From the NCBI GenBank assembly GCA_003597935.1, contig QZJT01000116.1, positions 1 to 33,240 of the forward strand: a stretch of 33,240 bases of DNA. The letters run 5' to 3'. The translations under genes and the position numbers were made by a program. Positions 7,669-17,500 of the stretch are shown here, piece after piece. The notes under the pieces are model-generated. The model was not told where the DNA came from. It made no database searches and saw nothing but the letters and a program-made list of their open reading frames with translations. How positions within the stretch are numbered: position 1 is the stretch's first letter; the number at the start of each line of letters is the position of its first letter. The DNA comes from Phycisphaerales bacterium (GTDB lineage Bacteria; Planctomycetota; Phycisphaerae; UBA1845).

Positions 7669-8481
7669 TCACGCGGCGCTGGGGACGCTCTGGGATTGGC
7701 GCTTCAGGTAGCGCTGCAATCCCAGCGTCGCGGCGCCCAGCGCGGTCACGTGGGCGGGATGGTCGGGCACCAGAACTTCGCCGTTGAACCGCGCCCGACA
7801 CGCCTCGACCATGCCCTCCTGCAAGGCGACGCCGCCGATGAACACGACGGGGCCGTCGTAGCCGATCATCTTGAGCTGGCTCAGCGCCCGGCTGGCCAGC
7901 GACTCATGGGCGCCGCGCAGGATGTTGGGAACGGTCTTTCCCTCCGAGACGTGATTGATGATTTCGGATTCCGCGAGCACGGCGCACACGCTGCTGATCG
8001 GCTGCGGGTCGTCCGCCTCCAGGGACATCGGACCGATCTCATCCAGGCGAATCTCCAGGTAGCGGCAGACCCGTTCGAGGAACCCCCCGCTGCCGGCGGC
8101 GCATTTCTCGTTGGTGCGGAAGGCGCCGACCTTGCCGCCGTCGCGCAGGGCGATGGCGCGGGTGCTCTGCGCGCCCATGTCGAGCACGAATCGTGCGTCG
8201 GGGAACAACACGTGCGCGCCCCGCGCCCCGCAGGTCAGGTCGGTGACCTGGACGTCGCGCATCGACAGGCTGTAGCGGCCCAGCCCGGTGGCGGCGACGT
8301 AGTCGATCTGCCCTGGTTCGATGCCGGCCTGTTCGCACGCCTGGGCGATCGAACGTCGGGCGACCGCGTCGAAATCGGCCTGAGTGCGGGCCCATCCGCG
8401 GCCGAGCACGTCGCCGCCGCCGTCCATGATGACCGTTTTCGTCGCTCCCGCTCCGAGATCTACGCCTGCGATGTATGTCAC
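7669..8481 (-). CDS. bcrD: Benzoyl-CoA reductase ATPase subunit D (BcrD/BadG/BzdQ-like)
   Basis: This 270-residue protein is an ATPase of the acetate and sugar kinase/Hsp70/actin fold. It couples ATP hydrolysis to electron transfer into the benzoyl-CoA reductase core. Visible motifs: phosphate-1 loop GVDLGAGATKTV, phosphate-2 loop DMGAQSTRAI, cluster-binding NEKCAAGSG and SSVCAVLAESE, and a C-terminal GGVALQEGMVEA adenosine motif. The two conserved cysteines should bridge one [4Fe-4S] cluster with the partner ATPase. A GTG at 8481 is chosen because AGGAG lies 6 bases upstream; a nearby ATG is out of frame. It is the last gene of the leftward operon. Which ATPase is A and which is D rests on position and on the DMGAQ variant here. 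Confidence 0.88.
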   Translation of the reverse strand: MTYIAGVDLGAGATKTVIMDGGGDVLGRGWARTQADFDAVARRSIAQACEQAGIEPGQIDYVAATGLGRYSLSMRDVQVTDLTCGARGAHVLFPDARFVLDMGAQSTRAIALRDGGKVGAFRTNEKCAAGSGGFLERVCRYLEIRLDEIGPMSLEADDPQPISSVCAVLAESEIINHVSEGKTVPNILRGAHESLASRALSQLKMIGYDGPVVFIGGVALQEGMVEACRARFNGEVLVPDHPAHVTALGAATLGLQRYLKRQSQSVPSAA

Positions 8482-8579
8482 GTCATACTCCTGTCCGGGC
8501 GCTGGTCGCCCTGCCCACTCGTCCGTCCATCCAAACAACGCGTGACCCCCGCCGAGCTGTCGGCACCTCCGCCCTGTTT

Positions 8580-8635
8580 ATTCGTTATTCGCTATTCGCC
8601 ATTCGTCATTCATCATTCGACATTCGACATTCCTC
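8580..8635. repeat. Heptamer tandem repeat (ATTCGNN) between the two ATPase genes
   Basis: Eight consecutive 7-bp units starting ATTC run from 8580 to 8635 and touch the stop codon of the upstream ATPase gene. They fill part of the 152-bp gap in an otherwise tightly packed operon. The same ATTCGAC heptamer forms the 84-bp array inside the molybdenum hydroxylase gene at 27605-27688. Confidence 0.85.
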
Positions 8636-9470
8636 ACTGATCGACCCACACCGCGGGCTGGGCCGCGATGTCCAGTACGTCCCGCTTTTCCGCCAGCACG
8701 TGGTCCAGTGCGAACAGGGCGGCCCCCAGCGCTCCGGTGTAGTGGGATTCCGGACTGATGTTGAGAGGAAGCCCCAGCTTGTTTTCCAGCGCCTTGACCA
8801 TGCCCACGTTGCGGGCGACGCCGCCGGTGAAGGTCACCTCCACTTCCGCCCCGACGCGGCGGACCAGGCCGACGGTACGGGTGGCGATGGCCTCGTGTAC
8901 GCCTGCCAGGATGTCCTCGACCGTCTTGTTCTGGGCGAGGTGGCTGAGAATGTCCGACTCGACGAAGACGGTGCAGACGCTGGTCAGTCGGATGGGCCGA
9001 CTGCCCTTCAGCGAGATGTCGCCGATCTGATCCAGCGTCAGGCCGAGGACGTCGGCGGCGCCGGCCAGGAACCGGCCGGTGCCCGCGGCGCACTTGTCGT
9101 TCATGCAGAAGTCGAGCACGTCGCCGTCGGGGCCGACCTTGATCGCCTTGGTGTCCTGCCCGCCCATGTCGATCACCGTGCGCGTGTTGGGGAAGAGCAT
9201 GTGCGCCCCCCGCGCGTGGCAGGATATCTCGGTGACCTGAGTGTCGCCGGCTTCGATCTTGTACCGGCCGTAGCCGGTGCCGACCACGAACCGGATCTCG
9301 TCCCGACCGACAGCGGCGCTGCGGATCAGCTCGTCCAGGGCGCGCTGTCCGGCGCGGCGGACGTTGGCCCCCGTGTCGATGAGGGCGCGAGCGACGATGG
9401 CGCGGGCCTCATTGACCAGCACGGCCTTGCTCTGCGTACTTCCGACGTCGATTCCGGCGGCGTAATTCAT
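8634..9470 (-). CDS. bcrA: Benzoyl-CoA reductase ATPase subunit A (short, BcrA/BzdP-like)
   Basis: This 278-residue ATPase is the second activator subunit of benzoyl-CoA reductase. It has [39 protein letters not shown] with a cluster-ligating cysteine, [11 protein letters not shown], and [12 protein letters not shown]. The Thauera/Rhodopseudomonas A subunit is about 440 residues, while here both ATPases are about 270-280. This size pattern fits the Azoarcus Bzd type better. The gene starts 3 bp after the reductase B gene ends. The stop codon abuts a heptamer repeat array. Function is assigned from motifs plus the gene order C-B-A-D; whether it is called bcrA or bzdP is a naming choice. Confidence 0.9.
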   Translation of the reverse strand: MNYAAGIDVGSTQSKAVLVNEARAIVARALIDTGANVRRAGQRALDELIRSAAVGRDEIRFVVGTGYGRYKIEAGDTQVTEISCHARGAHMLFPNTRTVIDMGGQDTKAIKVGPDGDVLDFCMNDKCAAGTGRFLAGAADVLGLTLDQIGDISLKGSRPIRLTSVCTVFVESDILSHLAQNKTVEDILAGVHEAIATRTVGLVRRVGAEVEVTFTGGVARNVGMVKALENKLGLPLNISPESHYTGALGAALFALDHVLAEKRDVLDIAAQPAVWVDQ

Positions 9471-9473
9471 CGT

Positions 9474-10781
9474 TTAACTCTTCATGGTTCCCGCGGGGGC
9501 GTCGCTGAACCCGCCGCCGCCCTGTCGCAGGCGCTTGTACTGGAGCGCCTCGAAGAAAGCGTCGATCCGGTTCTTCATCTGGGCCTCGGCGTAATAGCGC
9601 GGGTCTTCCAGGTCCGACTCGACCATGAGCGTGGGCACGCCGAGGTCCTTGGTGAAGTATTCGCGCATGTCTCCCTGCCCGGCGGAAAAGAGCCGGCAGC
9701 TCTTGATGCTGTGGATCACCAGGGCGTCGGCGTGCCAGTCCTCGACGTAACACTTGATCTGGCGGTAGCGTTCCAGCATGGAACGATTGCAGAGATTGTG
9801 CACGATCATCTGTTCGGCGATGCTCTCCAGGGGGCGGTCGGGATCATGGCAGAAGCCGAATTCCCAGGTGCCGCCGACGGTGGAATAGGTGCTCTGCACC
9901 GCCACCGCGCCCCAGGTCTCGAAGAGGTTGCGGAAGTTGCGGTAGTAGGGATAGGGGGGCGGCCCCTCCACCACCATGCGGAACCGCTCTTCGTCGAGCA
10001 CGCCGACTCCGTCGGCGACCATCCGCTCGTACTCTTCGACGATGCGGTCGAAGAAATCCGCGGCTTCCTTCGTGCCCCGCAGGGCGTTGATCGGCCCCAT
10101 CATGTTGATGCTGTCGAAGTAGGCGTCGAACGGGGCCGGCCGGTGCTTGCACAGCTCCTTGGCCCGCGTCCAGCCGCGCTCGGCGCGGGCCGATTCCCGC
10201 AGGATCTCGCGCAGGCGGTCGATGTCGAACTTCCTGCCCGTCAGGCGCTCGCACTCGGCGATCAGTTCGCGAAGCTGGCACATCACGTACTCGATGTCTT
10301 CCCGGCTGGGCTTGTCCTCCCGCACGAACGGGATGTCCAGGATGACCATGGGCACGTTCATCATGCTGGCGCAATGCTCGAACCACTTGATGTAGACGTT
10401 GCACCCCACGAAGTTGCACACGATCAACGAGGGCTTCGGGATGGTGCCGCTCTCGCCCACGCCGCCGCAGAGCGTAAAACCCACGTCGGCCTTGACGTAG
10501 GCGCAGTTGTCGGAGGCGTAGCCGATCTCCTCGCTTTTGATGATGTAAGGCAGCGAGTTCTTGCGAATCGCAAGCTGCAGGGCGTTGATCTCAGGAAAGA
10601 CCGGCAGGATGTCGAAACAGCGCAGGATCTCCACGCAGTTGCCGCTGATCATCAGATACGCCGACGGCACCGGGACCCGCGCCGCCGTCTTCAGCTCCGT
10701 CATCCAGTCGGTCATGATGTCGCGCGAGAGGGTGTGGACGGTCCCGCGGTAGTCTTTGTCAGGTGCAGTTTGCGTTTGCAT
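9474..10781 (-). CDS. bcrB: Benzoyl-CoA reductase subunit B (BcrB/BadE/BzdO)
   Basis: This 435-residue protein is one half of the substrate-reducing core of ATP-dependent benzoyl-CoA reductase, which dearomatises benzoyl-CoA to cyclohexa-1,5-diene-1-carbonyl-CoA. It belongs to the 2-hydroxyacyl-CoA dehydratase D-component family. Visible conserved parts are LSRDIMTDW, MISGNCVEIL, IGYASDNCAYVKADVG, CNFVGCNVYIKWFEH and IKSCRLFSAGQ, which provide the cysteines for iron-sulfur binding. The DNCAYVKAD segment looks Bzd-like to me. The ATG at 10781 is preferred over one 33 bp upstream because GAGAGGA lies just before it. It follows the C subunit by 25 bp and is 3 bp from the A subunit. Confidence 0.92.
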   Translation of the reverse strand: MQTQTAPDKDYRGTVHTLSRDIMTDWMTELKTAARVPVPSAYLMISGNCVEILRCFDILPVFPEINALQLAIRKNSLPYIIKSEEIGYASDNCAYVKADVGFTLCGGVGESGTIPKPSLIVCNFVGCNVYIKWFEHCASMMNVPMVILDIPFVREDKPSREDIEYVMCQLRELIAECERLTGRKFDIDRLREILRESARAERGWTRAKELCKHRPAPFDAYFDSINMMGPINALRGTKEAADFFDRIVEEYERMVADGVGVLDEERFRMVVEGPPPYPYYRNFRNLFETWGAVAVQSTYSTVGGTWEFGFCHDPDRPLESIAEQMIVHNLCNRSMLERYRQIKCYVEDWHADALVIHSIKSCRLFSAGQGDMREYFTKDLGVPTLMVESDLEDPRYYAEAQMKNRIDAFFEALQYKRLRQGGGGFSDAPAGTMKS

Positions 10782-10806
10782 GGGGGGTTCCTCTCGGAGC
10801 TGATAG

Positions 10807-11964
10807 CTACTCAAACAACATCGACTCAGCGAAAGTCTCTACTTCCGTCCGGACCGACTCATAGGTCCACATTTTTTCCTCGAATTCCACTTTCAGGTGC
10901 GGCACGCCGTCCTTATCCAGTTTGCTGCGGAACAGCACGTAGTCCAGCAGGGCCGGTTCGCAGAACTTGGCCGGCGTGAACAGCACCGCTTCGGCCCCCG
11001 CGTCGCGCACGCGCTGCGCCAGTCCCTCGGTCCGCGGGCGGCGGGCGTCATGGCGGACCGACGTATAGACCGACTCCCGCAGGTAGGCCTCCGCCAGCGC
11101 CGCCAGCGGATCCCCATCGCCGTCGATGTCTTGCGTGAACAGGCGCCACCCGATCATCATGTCGTCGTCCTGCACCAGGCAGCCGCCCGCCTCCAGCGTC
11201 TCCAGCAGCCCGATCGGCGGTTGTTCGCAGAACGCGCCTTCGATCACCACCCGCACGCCGTCGCGGGCGCGAACGCGGGTCGAGCGGACCTGGTCGAAGA
11301 AGTTCGCCAGCAGCGGCAGGTAGTCTTCCGGCATCATCCGCGTCCCGGCCATGGCCACGGCGAAGAGGTCGGCCGCGGCGATGGAACACGGGTTCTGCCG
11401 GCGATGATCGTAGATGGCCCGCAGCAGGCGGCGCACCCGGTTGTAAAGCAGGAGGCTCTCGGCGATCGCCTGATCGGCGACCGGCCGACCCAGGTGGGCG
11501 GCCAGGTTGGTGCGGAAACGGTTCAGCTCCGCCCGGGTGTAGGCGGAGGACTGGGCGCTGTACATGTTCTGCGGCATGTGCAGGTAGTCGATGAACTGAC
11601 CGGGGGCGTTGCGCTTGACCAGGCTGGCGAGATTCCGGGCCACGTCGCAGATCGAGCTGAACACCGCCCCCTCGAAGAGCTGCACGTGTCCGCCCAGAAA
11701 GAGTTCCAGCGTGCTCTTGGCGATCGAGCAGATGAACGACTGAAAGCGGGCCTCGGCGTGCGACAGCTCGATCCGGTTGCCGGCGCCGAAAAGCCCCACC
11801 GGCATCAGACCCGCGGCATGGATGATCTCGACCGGGGCATAGACCGGGAAGACGCCGAACCCGCGCAGGTCCGGCCGCGACTCCCGCGCCCGCTCCAGCG
11901 CCTCGTCCGGCAGGAGGTCGATCAGTTCGCGGCAGATTCGCACGATGTCCGGTGTCGTCGCCAT
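10807..11964 (-). CDS. bcrC: Benzoyl-CoA reductase subunit C (BcrC/BadD/BzdN)
   Basis: This 385-residue protein is the partner core subunit of benzoyl-CoA reductase, again of the 2-hydroxyacyl-CoA dehydratase family. It shows the family N-terminal pattern VFPVYAPVEIIHAAGLMPVG and the three conserved cysteine contexts: FICSIAKSTLEL, SSICDVARN and AKFCEPALLDYV. Length is typical for subunit C. The ATG at 11964 is used because GGGAG precedes it by a normal distance; an in-frame GTG 15 bp upstream lies over that site. Together with the B, A and D genes it gives a complete four-subunit reductase. It lies 49 bp downstream of the dehydrogenase/crotonase fusion gene. Confidence 0.92.
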   Translation of the reverse strand: MATTPDIVRICRELIDLLPDEALERARESRPDLRGFGVFPVYAPVEIIHAAGLMPVGLFGAGNRIELSHAEARFQSFICSIAKSTLELFLGGHVQLFEGAVFSSICDVARNLASLVKRNAPGQFIDYLHMPQNMYSAQSSAYTRAELNRFRTNLAAHLGRPVADQAIAESLLLYNRVRRLLRAIYDHRRQNPCSIAAADLFAVAMAGTRMMPEDYLPLLANFFDQVRSTRVRARDGVRVVIEGAFCEQPPIGLLETLEAGGCLVQDDDMMIGWRLFTQDIDGDGDPLAALAEAYLRESVYTSVRHDARRPRTEGLAQRVRDAGAEAVLFTPAKFCEPALLDYVLFRSKLDKDGVPHLKVEFEEKMWTYESVRTEVETFAESMLFE

Positions 11965-12013
11965 GAGGTCTCCCTTCACCGATCTTGTCCGGTCCCTTCT
12001 GCGCCCGTGGCGG

Positions 12014-14599
12014 TCAGGTTTTCCGCGGCCGCGCGTTCGCGCCGCTGCCGGCAGCGTCCGCCCGCCCTTCTTCGGTCAGCGCGTTCTCATGGGGGTATTC
12101 CCAGCCGGGCAGGTGCACGTCGACGCACGAGTAGTCCATGGGCGGCGGTCGGTGCCCACGGTCCAGCAGCGCCAGCAGGCCCGTGCGAATGAAGGGGTTC
12201 CTGCGCGGATTGAACGTCTCGCCGGTCTCACGGGCGAGGGCCTCGTCGTCCGCCCCGCGGGCCAGTTCGCGTTTGAACAGCGCCCGCGAATACGGTGCAT
12301 CCTTGGCCATGGTGCGTGCCCGCTCGTAGCCGCGCCGCAGCGCTTCCAGCTCGTCGTCGAAGATGCCGTTGCTCAACCCAACCTGGAAGGCCCGGTCGGC
12401 GGTCATGCCCTGATCGAAAAGCTCGAAGGCGACCGAGTCGCCCAAGCCCAGCCGCTTCAGCTCACCGGCGGCGCCGAAACCGGGCAGGATGGCGTAGTCC
12501 AGCTCCGGCTGGTTATAGGTACACTTCTGCCCCCACACGGCGCGCCGCTCCAGCGAGTCGAACACGAAGCCCAGCGCCCGCACGTCGTAGCGCAGGTCCA
12601 GGAAGTAGGTGAACTCCGCTCCCCCCCCCCATTTCTCGCCGAAGACTCCGAGGGTGGCGACCGGGCTGCGCTGGATCAGACGGAAGAGCTGGACCGCCTT
12701 GCGGCTGGAATCGGCCGCCTCCTCCTCGCTCAGCGGGGCGTATCCGTGCTGGCGATCGAACCAGCCGCGGTTGAACTCGCGGGCGTCGGCGCCCAGCATG
12801 CGCATCCCGCTGCCGCCGGCGCAGAACATGACCGCTCCGCAGCGCCCCTGGCGGTGGAGGGCCAGCACGCGGGCGAAAGCGTAACTGAGCTGGTCGATCA
12901 CCGCCCGGTTGAACACGTTGCCGCGCAGCGGGTTGTGGAAGAGGATCGTCGCGACGCGGTCCTTGCTCGAAGGCTCGTGGAACGTCAGGTCCAGGAAGCT
13001 CGGTCGGTACGTCTGCGTCTGCCAGTCCAGTTCCGCCACCGGCGTGCCGTAGCAGGATCCGTAGCCCAGCAGCCGGGCGAGGTTGCGGTGCTTCATCTCG
13101 TGCAGCAGGCACGGCCGGCCCTTGCGCGGCCCGATGGAACCGTCGACGTCCAGCATCTCCACCCACAGCGGATCGTCGGCGTTCTCGTGGTGGGATCGGC
13201 GGACGAGTTCGAGCAATCCCTGAAGGGTCAGACGTTCGATGAGCGCGTCGATCAACTCGATCAGTCCGACCTTGAAGCGCAGACCTGCCCGCGTGGAGGC
13301 GTTGATCTGGCCCGGGGTGGCGACGCCGTCCTGGATCAAGTCCAGCGCGTAGAGGCAAATGGGCAGGGCGTAACGGCGGAACGCCCGGCCGCCCGCGTCG
13401 TCCGCACAGGCCACGTGTATCAGCCCTTCCACGCTCTTGATCTTCCCCGCTGCCCGGTCCATCTCCCTGGCCTCGTAGTAGGAGCGGTAGTCCTTGCGGC
13501 AGATTCCCTCCATCGGTTTGTACTCGCCGGCCTCCGCGTCCCACACGGCCACCGGACGAGGGTGATCGTCCTGGCTCCATGCGTAGAACCCATGTCGCGT
13601 GGCCGAGTTGACCCCCGTGCGGCCGTCCCGCTCCAGCGACTCGATCCACGCCGGGTAATGCCGCCCTGCCCGGTGGTAAAGCCCGCGCAGTCGATTATTT
13701 TCCGGCAACGCCTGACCGAAGTGCAACGATGATTCCGTATAGGGCATGTGCCCGGTCTGATCCAGCACCAGGAACGGGTTGACCGTGAACAGCTCCCACA
13801 GCCCGCCGCGTTCGACGATATCCCGCCCCGTCTTGACATCCCACGAGATCACCGCCGCCATCGCCTGGAAGATCGGATCGGTGATGTATCCGTGAATGTC
13901 CTGCGGCAGAGCGATCACCGTTTTTTCCAGAATCTGCTCCGCAAACACCACACCGAGTCGAAACACCTCCTCCGAGGCGTACTTGCCCTTCATCACGTCG
14001 ATGAGCCGGTTGGCCTCGAAAGGGAAATACCCGTGGACCGTCAGCAGTTTCTCCCGGAAGGCCTCGGACTTGAAGCAGACCGCCAGTTCGGCCGTGGTGT
14101 GCGACGACGTGTTGGAAAAGACGGCGGCCAGCTTACCGGGGTCCACGGCCGCCTCGATCCCCTCGAAAATCTCCGCCTTGATCTCGGCCCGTTCCGTCGC
14201 CGCCTCCCAGATGACGTCCGCGCGCGACAGGGCGGCGTACTCCTGCGTGCAGGTGACTCGGGCCTCCAGCGCCGCCGTATCTTCGGGGCGCAAACGCAGC
14301 GCCTTCACGTCCCGTTCGCCCAGGCTTCGGAAGGCGGTCCTGGCCCGTGCCAGGGCGTCGGCGCTGACGTCGATCAGCACGATCTGGCAGTCCGTTTTCC
14401 GCAGCAGGTCGATGACGATACCCTGACCCATCGTCCCTGCGCCGATGACGGCCACGCAACGGACCTCGTTGACCCGCCGCACGGCCGCGTCGAGCGACCC
14501 GTCGCCGAATGCAAATGCGCGCTTCACGGCTTCATTCCTTGCTGGTTGGACTCCACGTCTGACAACTTCGGGCCGTCCATTGCGGCCGCCGTCCTTCAT
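12014..14599 (-). CDS. 3-hydroxyacyl-CoA dehydrogenase fused to a crotonase (enoyl-CoA hydratase) domain
   Basis: This 861-residue bifunctional protein probably acts in beta-oxidation of the ring-opened product (3-hydroxypimelyl-CoA). The NAD-binding domain has GAGTMG at 53-58. The dehydrogenase His189 is kept, but its context is VHGYFPFEANRLIDV rather than the usual HFFNP...LVEV, so the His-Glu pair has Asp201. The dehydrogenase C-terminal domain follows to about 470. A crotonase domain (about 530-800) has the oxyanion segment SGMRMLGADAREF and GGGAE with a catalytic-type glutamate. The order (dehydrogenase first) is opposite to FadB and like archaeal-type fusions. Its ATG overlaps the stop of the upstream gene (ATGA, 14596-14599). 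Ten G in a row encode the GGG active-site loop. Confidence 0.88.
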   Translation of the reverse strand: MKDGGRNGRPEVVRRGVQPARNEAVKRAFAFGDGSLDAAVRRVNEVRCVAVIGAGTMGQGIVIDLLRKTDCQIVLIDVSADALARARTAFRSLGERDVKALRLRPEDTAALEARVTCTQEYAALSRADVIWEAATERAEIKAEIFEGIEAAVDPGKLAAVFSNTSSHTTAELAVCFKSEAFREKLLTVHGYFPFEANRLIDVMKGKYASEEVFRLGVVFAEQILEKTVIALPQDIHGYITDPIFQAMAAVISWDVKTGRDIVERGGLWELFTVNPFLVLDQTGHMPYTESSLHFGQALPENNRLRGLYHRAGRHYPAWIESLERDGRTGVNSATRHGFYAWSQDDHPRPVAVWDAEAGEYKPMEGICRKDYRSYYEAREMDRAAGKIKSVEGLIHVACADDAGGRAFRRYALPICLYALDLIQDGVATPGQINASTRAGLRFKVGLIELIDALIERLTLQGLLELVRRSHHENADDPLWVEMLDVDGSIGPRKGRPCLLHEMKHRNLARLLGYGSCYGTPVAELDWQTQTYRPSFLDLTFHEPSSKDRVATILFHNPLRGNVFNRAVIDQLSYAFARVLALHRQGRCGAVMFCAGGSGMRMLGADAREFNRGWFDRQHGYAPLSEEEAADSSRKAVQLFRLIQRSPVATLGVFGEKWGGGAEFTYFLDLRYDVRALGFVFDSLERRAVWGQKCTYNQPELDYAILPGFGAAGELKRLGLGDSVAFELFDQGMTADRAFQVGLSNGIFDDELEALRRGYERARTMAKDAPYSRALFKRELARGADDEALARETGETFNPRRNPFIRTGLLALLDRGHRPPPMDYSCVDVHLPGWEYPHENALTEEGRADAAGSGANARPRKT

Positions 14600-17500
14600 A
14601 CCCTCTGCAGTTCGTGCTGCTCGATCTCGATGACACCCGGCGACGCCGCCGGGGCGAACAGGCTCGCCATCTTCGCGTGGTGATGGTCGATGACGGCCTT
14701 GCGCACCAGCTTCCCGGAGGCGGTCAGTTCCCCGTTGGCCAGACTCGGCTCACGATCGACCAGCACCGCCCGGCGGACCCGTTGATACTTGACCTCGATC
14801 ATCGGGTTGATCCGGGCCAACTCCTCGGCGAACAGCTCGCACACCGACGGCTGGTCGATCAGCCCCTCGGGCGACAGCCCGTGTGCTTCGCCCCATTCCC
14901 GCAGCCGGGCGACGTCCGGGAAGAGCAGCGCCCCGACGTAGTTCTGGCCGCTGCCCACCACGATCGCCTGGCTGACGAAGGGCGACTCGTTGACCAGAAC
15001 GGTCTCGATGCGCTGCGGGTGGACCTTTTCTCCGGTGGTGAGTTTGAACGCGCCGTCCTTGCGCCCGAAGATCCGCAACCCCTCCCGTGTGAACTCGCCG
15101 AGGTCGCCGGTGCGGAACCACCCCTCCCGATCCAGGACGTGGGCGGTGGCTTCCTCGTCGTCGAGGTATCCTTCCATCACGTTCGGGCCGCGCACCAGGA
15201 TCTCCTGGTCGTCGTCGATGCGCACCGACACGCCCGGGAGGGGGAACCCCACGTGGCCGCTCTTCCAGGCGCCGTCGAGCGTGGTCAGCGTGACGCACGG
15301 CGACGTCTCGGTCAGGCCCCATCCCTCCAGCACGGGGATGCTGCGCTCGCGGTAGGCGGCGGCCACGGTGGCGGGCAGCGACGCGCCCGCCGTGAAGACG
15401 AAGCGCAGCCGTCCGCCGAAGACGATCCGATCGATCTCGGCGCTTTCGCGGCACCGCGCCATCAGCAGGTCGTGTACGCGCGGCACACTGAAGAACAAGC
15501 TGGGGTCGTACGCCTTCCAGTTCTCGATCAGCCGGTCGATGTCACGCCCGTAGGAGTCGTCAAGGCAGAACTCGCACCCCTTGTCCAGCGCCAGGTACCG
15601 TTCGAAGATGCCGCCGAAGCTGTGGTGCCAGGGCAGGTAGCTCATCACCACGTCGCGCTCGCTCACGTCCCACATCAACGAGATCGCTTTCTGCTGGGAG
15701 ATGACGTTGCGGTGCCGCAGCTTGACGCCCTTGGGCGGTCCGGTGGTTCCGGAGGTGTACATCACCAGGCACAGGTCGTCCGCCTGGACCGCCTCGATGC
15801 GCTGTTTCGCCTCATCGACGCGGGCGCCGGCGTCCGTGTCCAGCGCCGCGAACGGCATCACCGGGCCCCAAGCGCGGGCGGCTTCGTCGCAGTCCATGCA
15901 GAAGACGTGCTGCACCCAGGGGAACCGCTCGCGCTGGATCTTGTCGAGCTGGTGCTTGCCCGACACCACCAGCCAGTGCGGACGGGCGTGCTCCAGCACA
16001 TAGGCGACCTGCCGCGGCAGGGATCCGGCGAAGACCGGCACACTGACGCAGCCGATGCTCATTACCGCCAGGTCGCACAAATACATCTCCGGCCGGTTCT
16101 CGGAGATCATCGCTACCCGGTCGCCCGGGGTGATGCCCATCGAGATGAGTCTGCCGGCGATGCCGAAGACGCGCCGGGCAAACTCATCCCAGCGCAGCGA
16201 CCACGCCCGGTCGCCGAAACGGGTCCGCATGAAGACCTTGTCCGCGAGCCGCTCCGCCCGCCGGGTCAGCAGCACGCCCAGGGAGCGTTCATAATCCCCC
16301 AGCGGCACCGGGTGGGTGTGCTCTTCGCCGACCCGGCGGATCCCGATCTGCTCGTCCAGCCCCTGCGGAGTCGTCTGGCAATAGGCCAGGCAGGAGTCGC
16401 GCAGCAGGCCGCGGGTCAGCACGAACCGCTCTTCCGGCGGCTTGTGGGCGAACTCCAGGCTGAGCGGATCCACGCCGGCCCGCCGCCGGACCAGGTGCGA
16501 GGCGACGAAATAGACGATGTTGGTGGCCAGTTCCTTGATGTGCGAGCAGCCCACCCGACCGCCGACGCGCCGGACGATCTCCCCCAGCACGCCGCGCTCG
16601 ATGCGCAGTCCGACGAGCCGTTCCGCCACCATCTCGACCTCGCGACACACCGGGAACGGGACGCGGACCATGTTCAGCCGGCTGCGGGTGATCTGCTCGT
16701 TGGGCAGGTCGATCTCCATTTCCAGCTTGATGAGGTGCTCGTTGTCCAGCATGGTGCCCACCAGGGTGAGCTTTTCCGACCCGCTCTCGAACAGCTCGAT
16801 GTTGATGTTGCGCTGCGCGGCCAGGTTCATCGCCAAGACTCCTGTGCGACTGCCGTCGGCGCCGGCGTCGCGATCGCGGATGGCCCGGGCCATCGCGGCC
16901 TGCACCTCGTGCTTGAGTGACTTGAAAAGCGCCTCTTCTTCTTTCATCCCGGCGTTGCCGGCGTAACGGACGAGCGGCGCGAGGATCCACTCCTCGTTGG
17001 AGAAGAGCTTCACCGTCTTCAGGCCCGCGGACAAAGCGTCGCGGAACGACTTCACCGAACTGGTGACGTGGCCGGCGTGGGCCATGATGGTGGCGCGGTG
17101 GATCGCCCACACCTCGTCGTACGACGCCTCCGGGGGATAGGCCCCAGCGGCTTTGCCCACGTCGAACACCGCCCGCGTGACGCGCTGCACGAAGTCCGCC
17201 TTGGATGGATCCTTGCACAGATCGCCCATCCGCAGATCCAGCAGCGCCCCTTCGGGCGTGACCATGTGGATCAGGCCCCCGACGTTGAGCACGATCGAGA
17301 TCATCGCCTTGTCGAACTCGACGCGGGTGCCCGGCACGCCGCGGGCGTGCTTGAAGGGGTAGTTGTGTGCGGTCAGGATCGCCTCGATCCGCAGCCGTTC
17401 CGCCTCGCCCCCCCCGGCGAAGACCAGGGCGCCCTTCCGTTCCAGCACGTAGACCGTCTCCCGCCCGCTGCCCCGCCGCCCGCCGGCCTGCAGCGAGATC

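Noticed and set aside
8475-10979. Long rightward open frame of 834 codons
   Set aside because: It lies antisense to the benzoyl-CoA reductase genes, has Arg/His/Gly-rich shadow composition and no recognisable domain; it results from GC-rich codon bias.
14614-16920. Rightward open frame of 768 codons
   Set aside because: It is antisense to the CoA ligase region, which has clear motifs; this frame is His/Arg/Gln-rich without domains.
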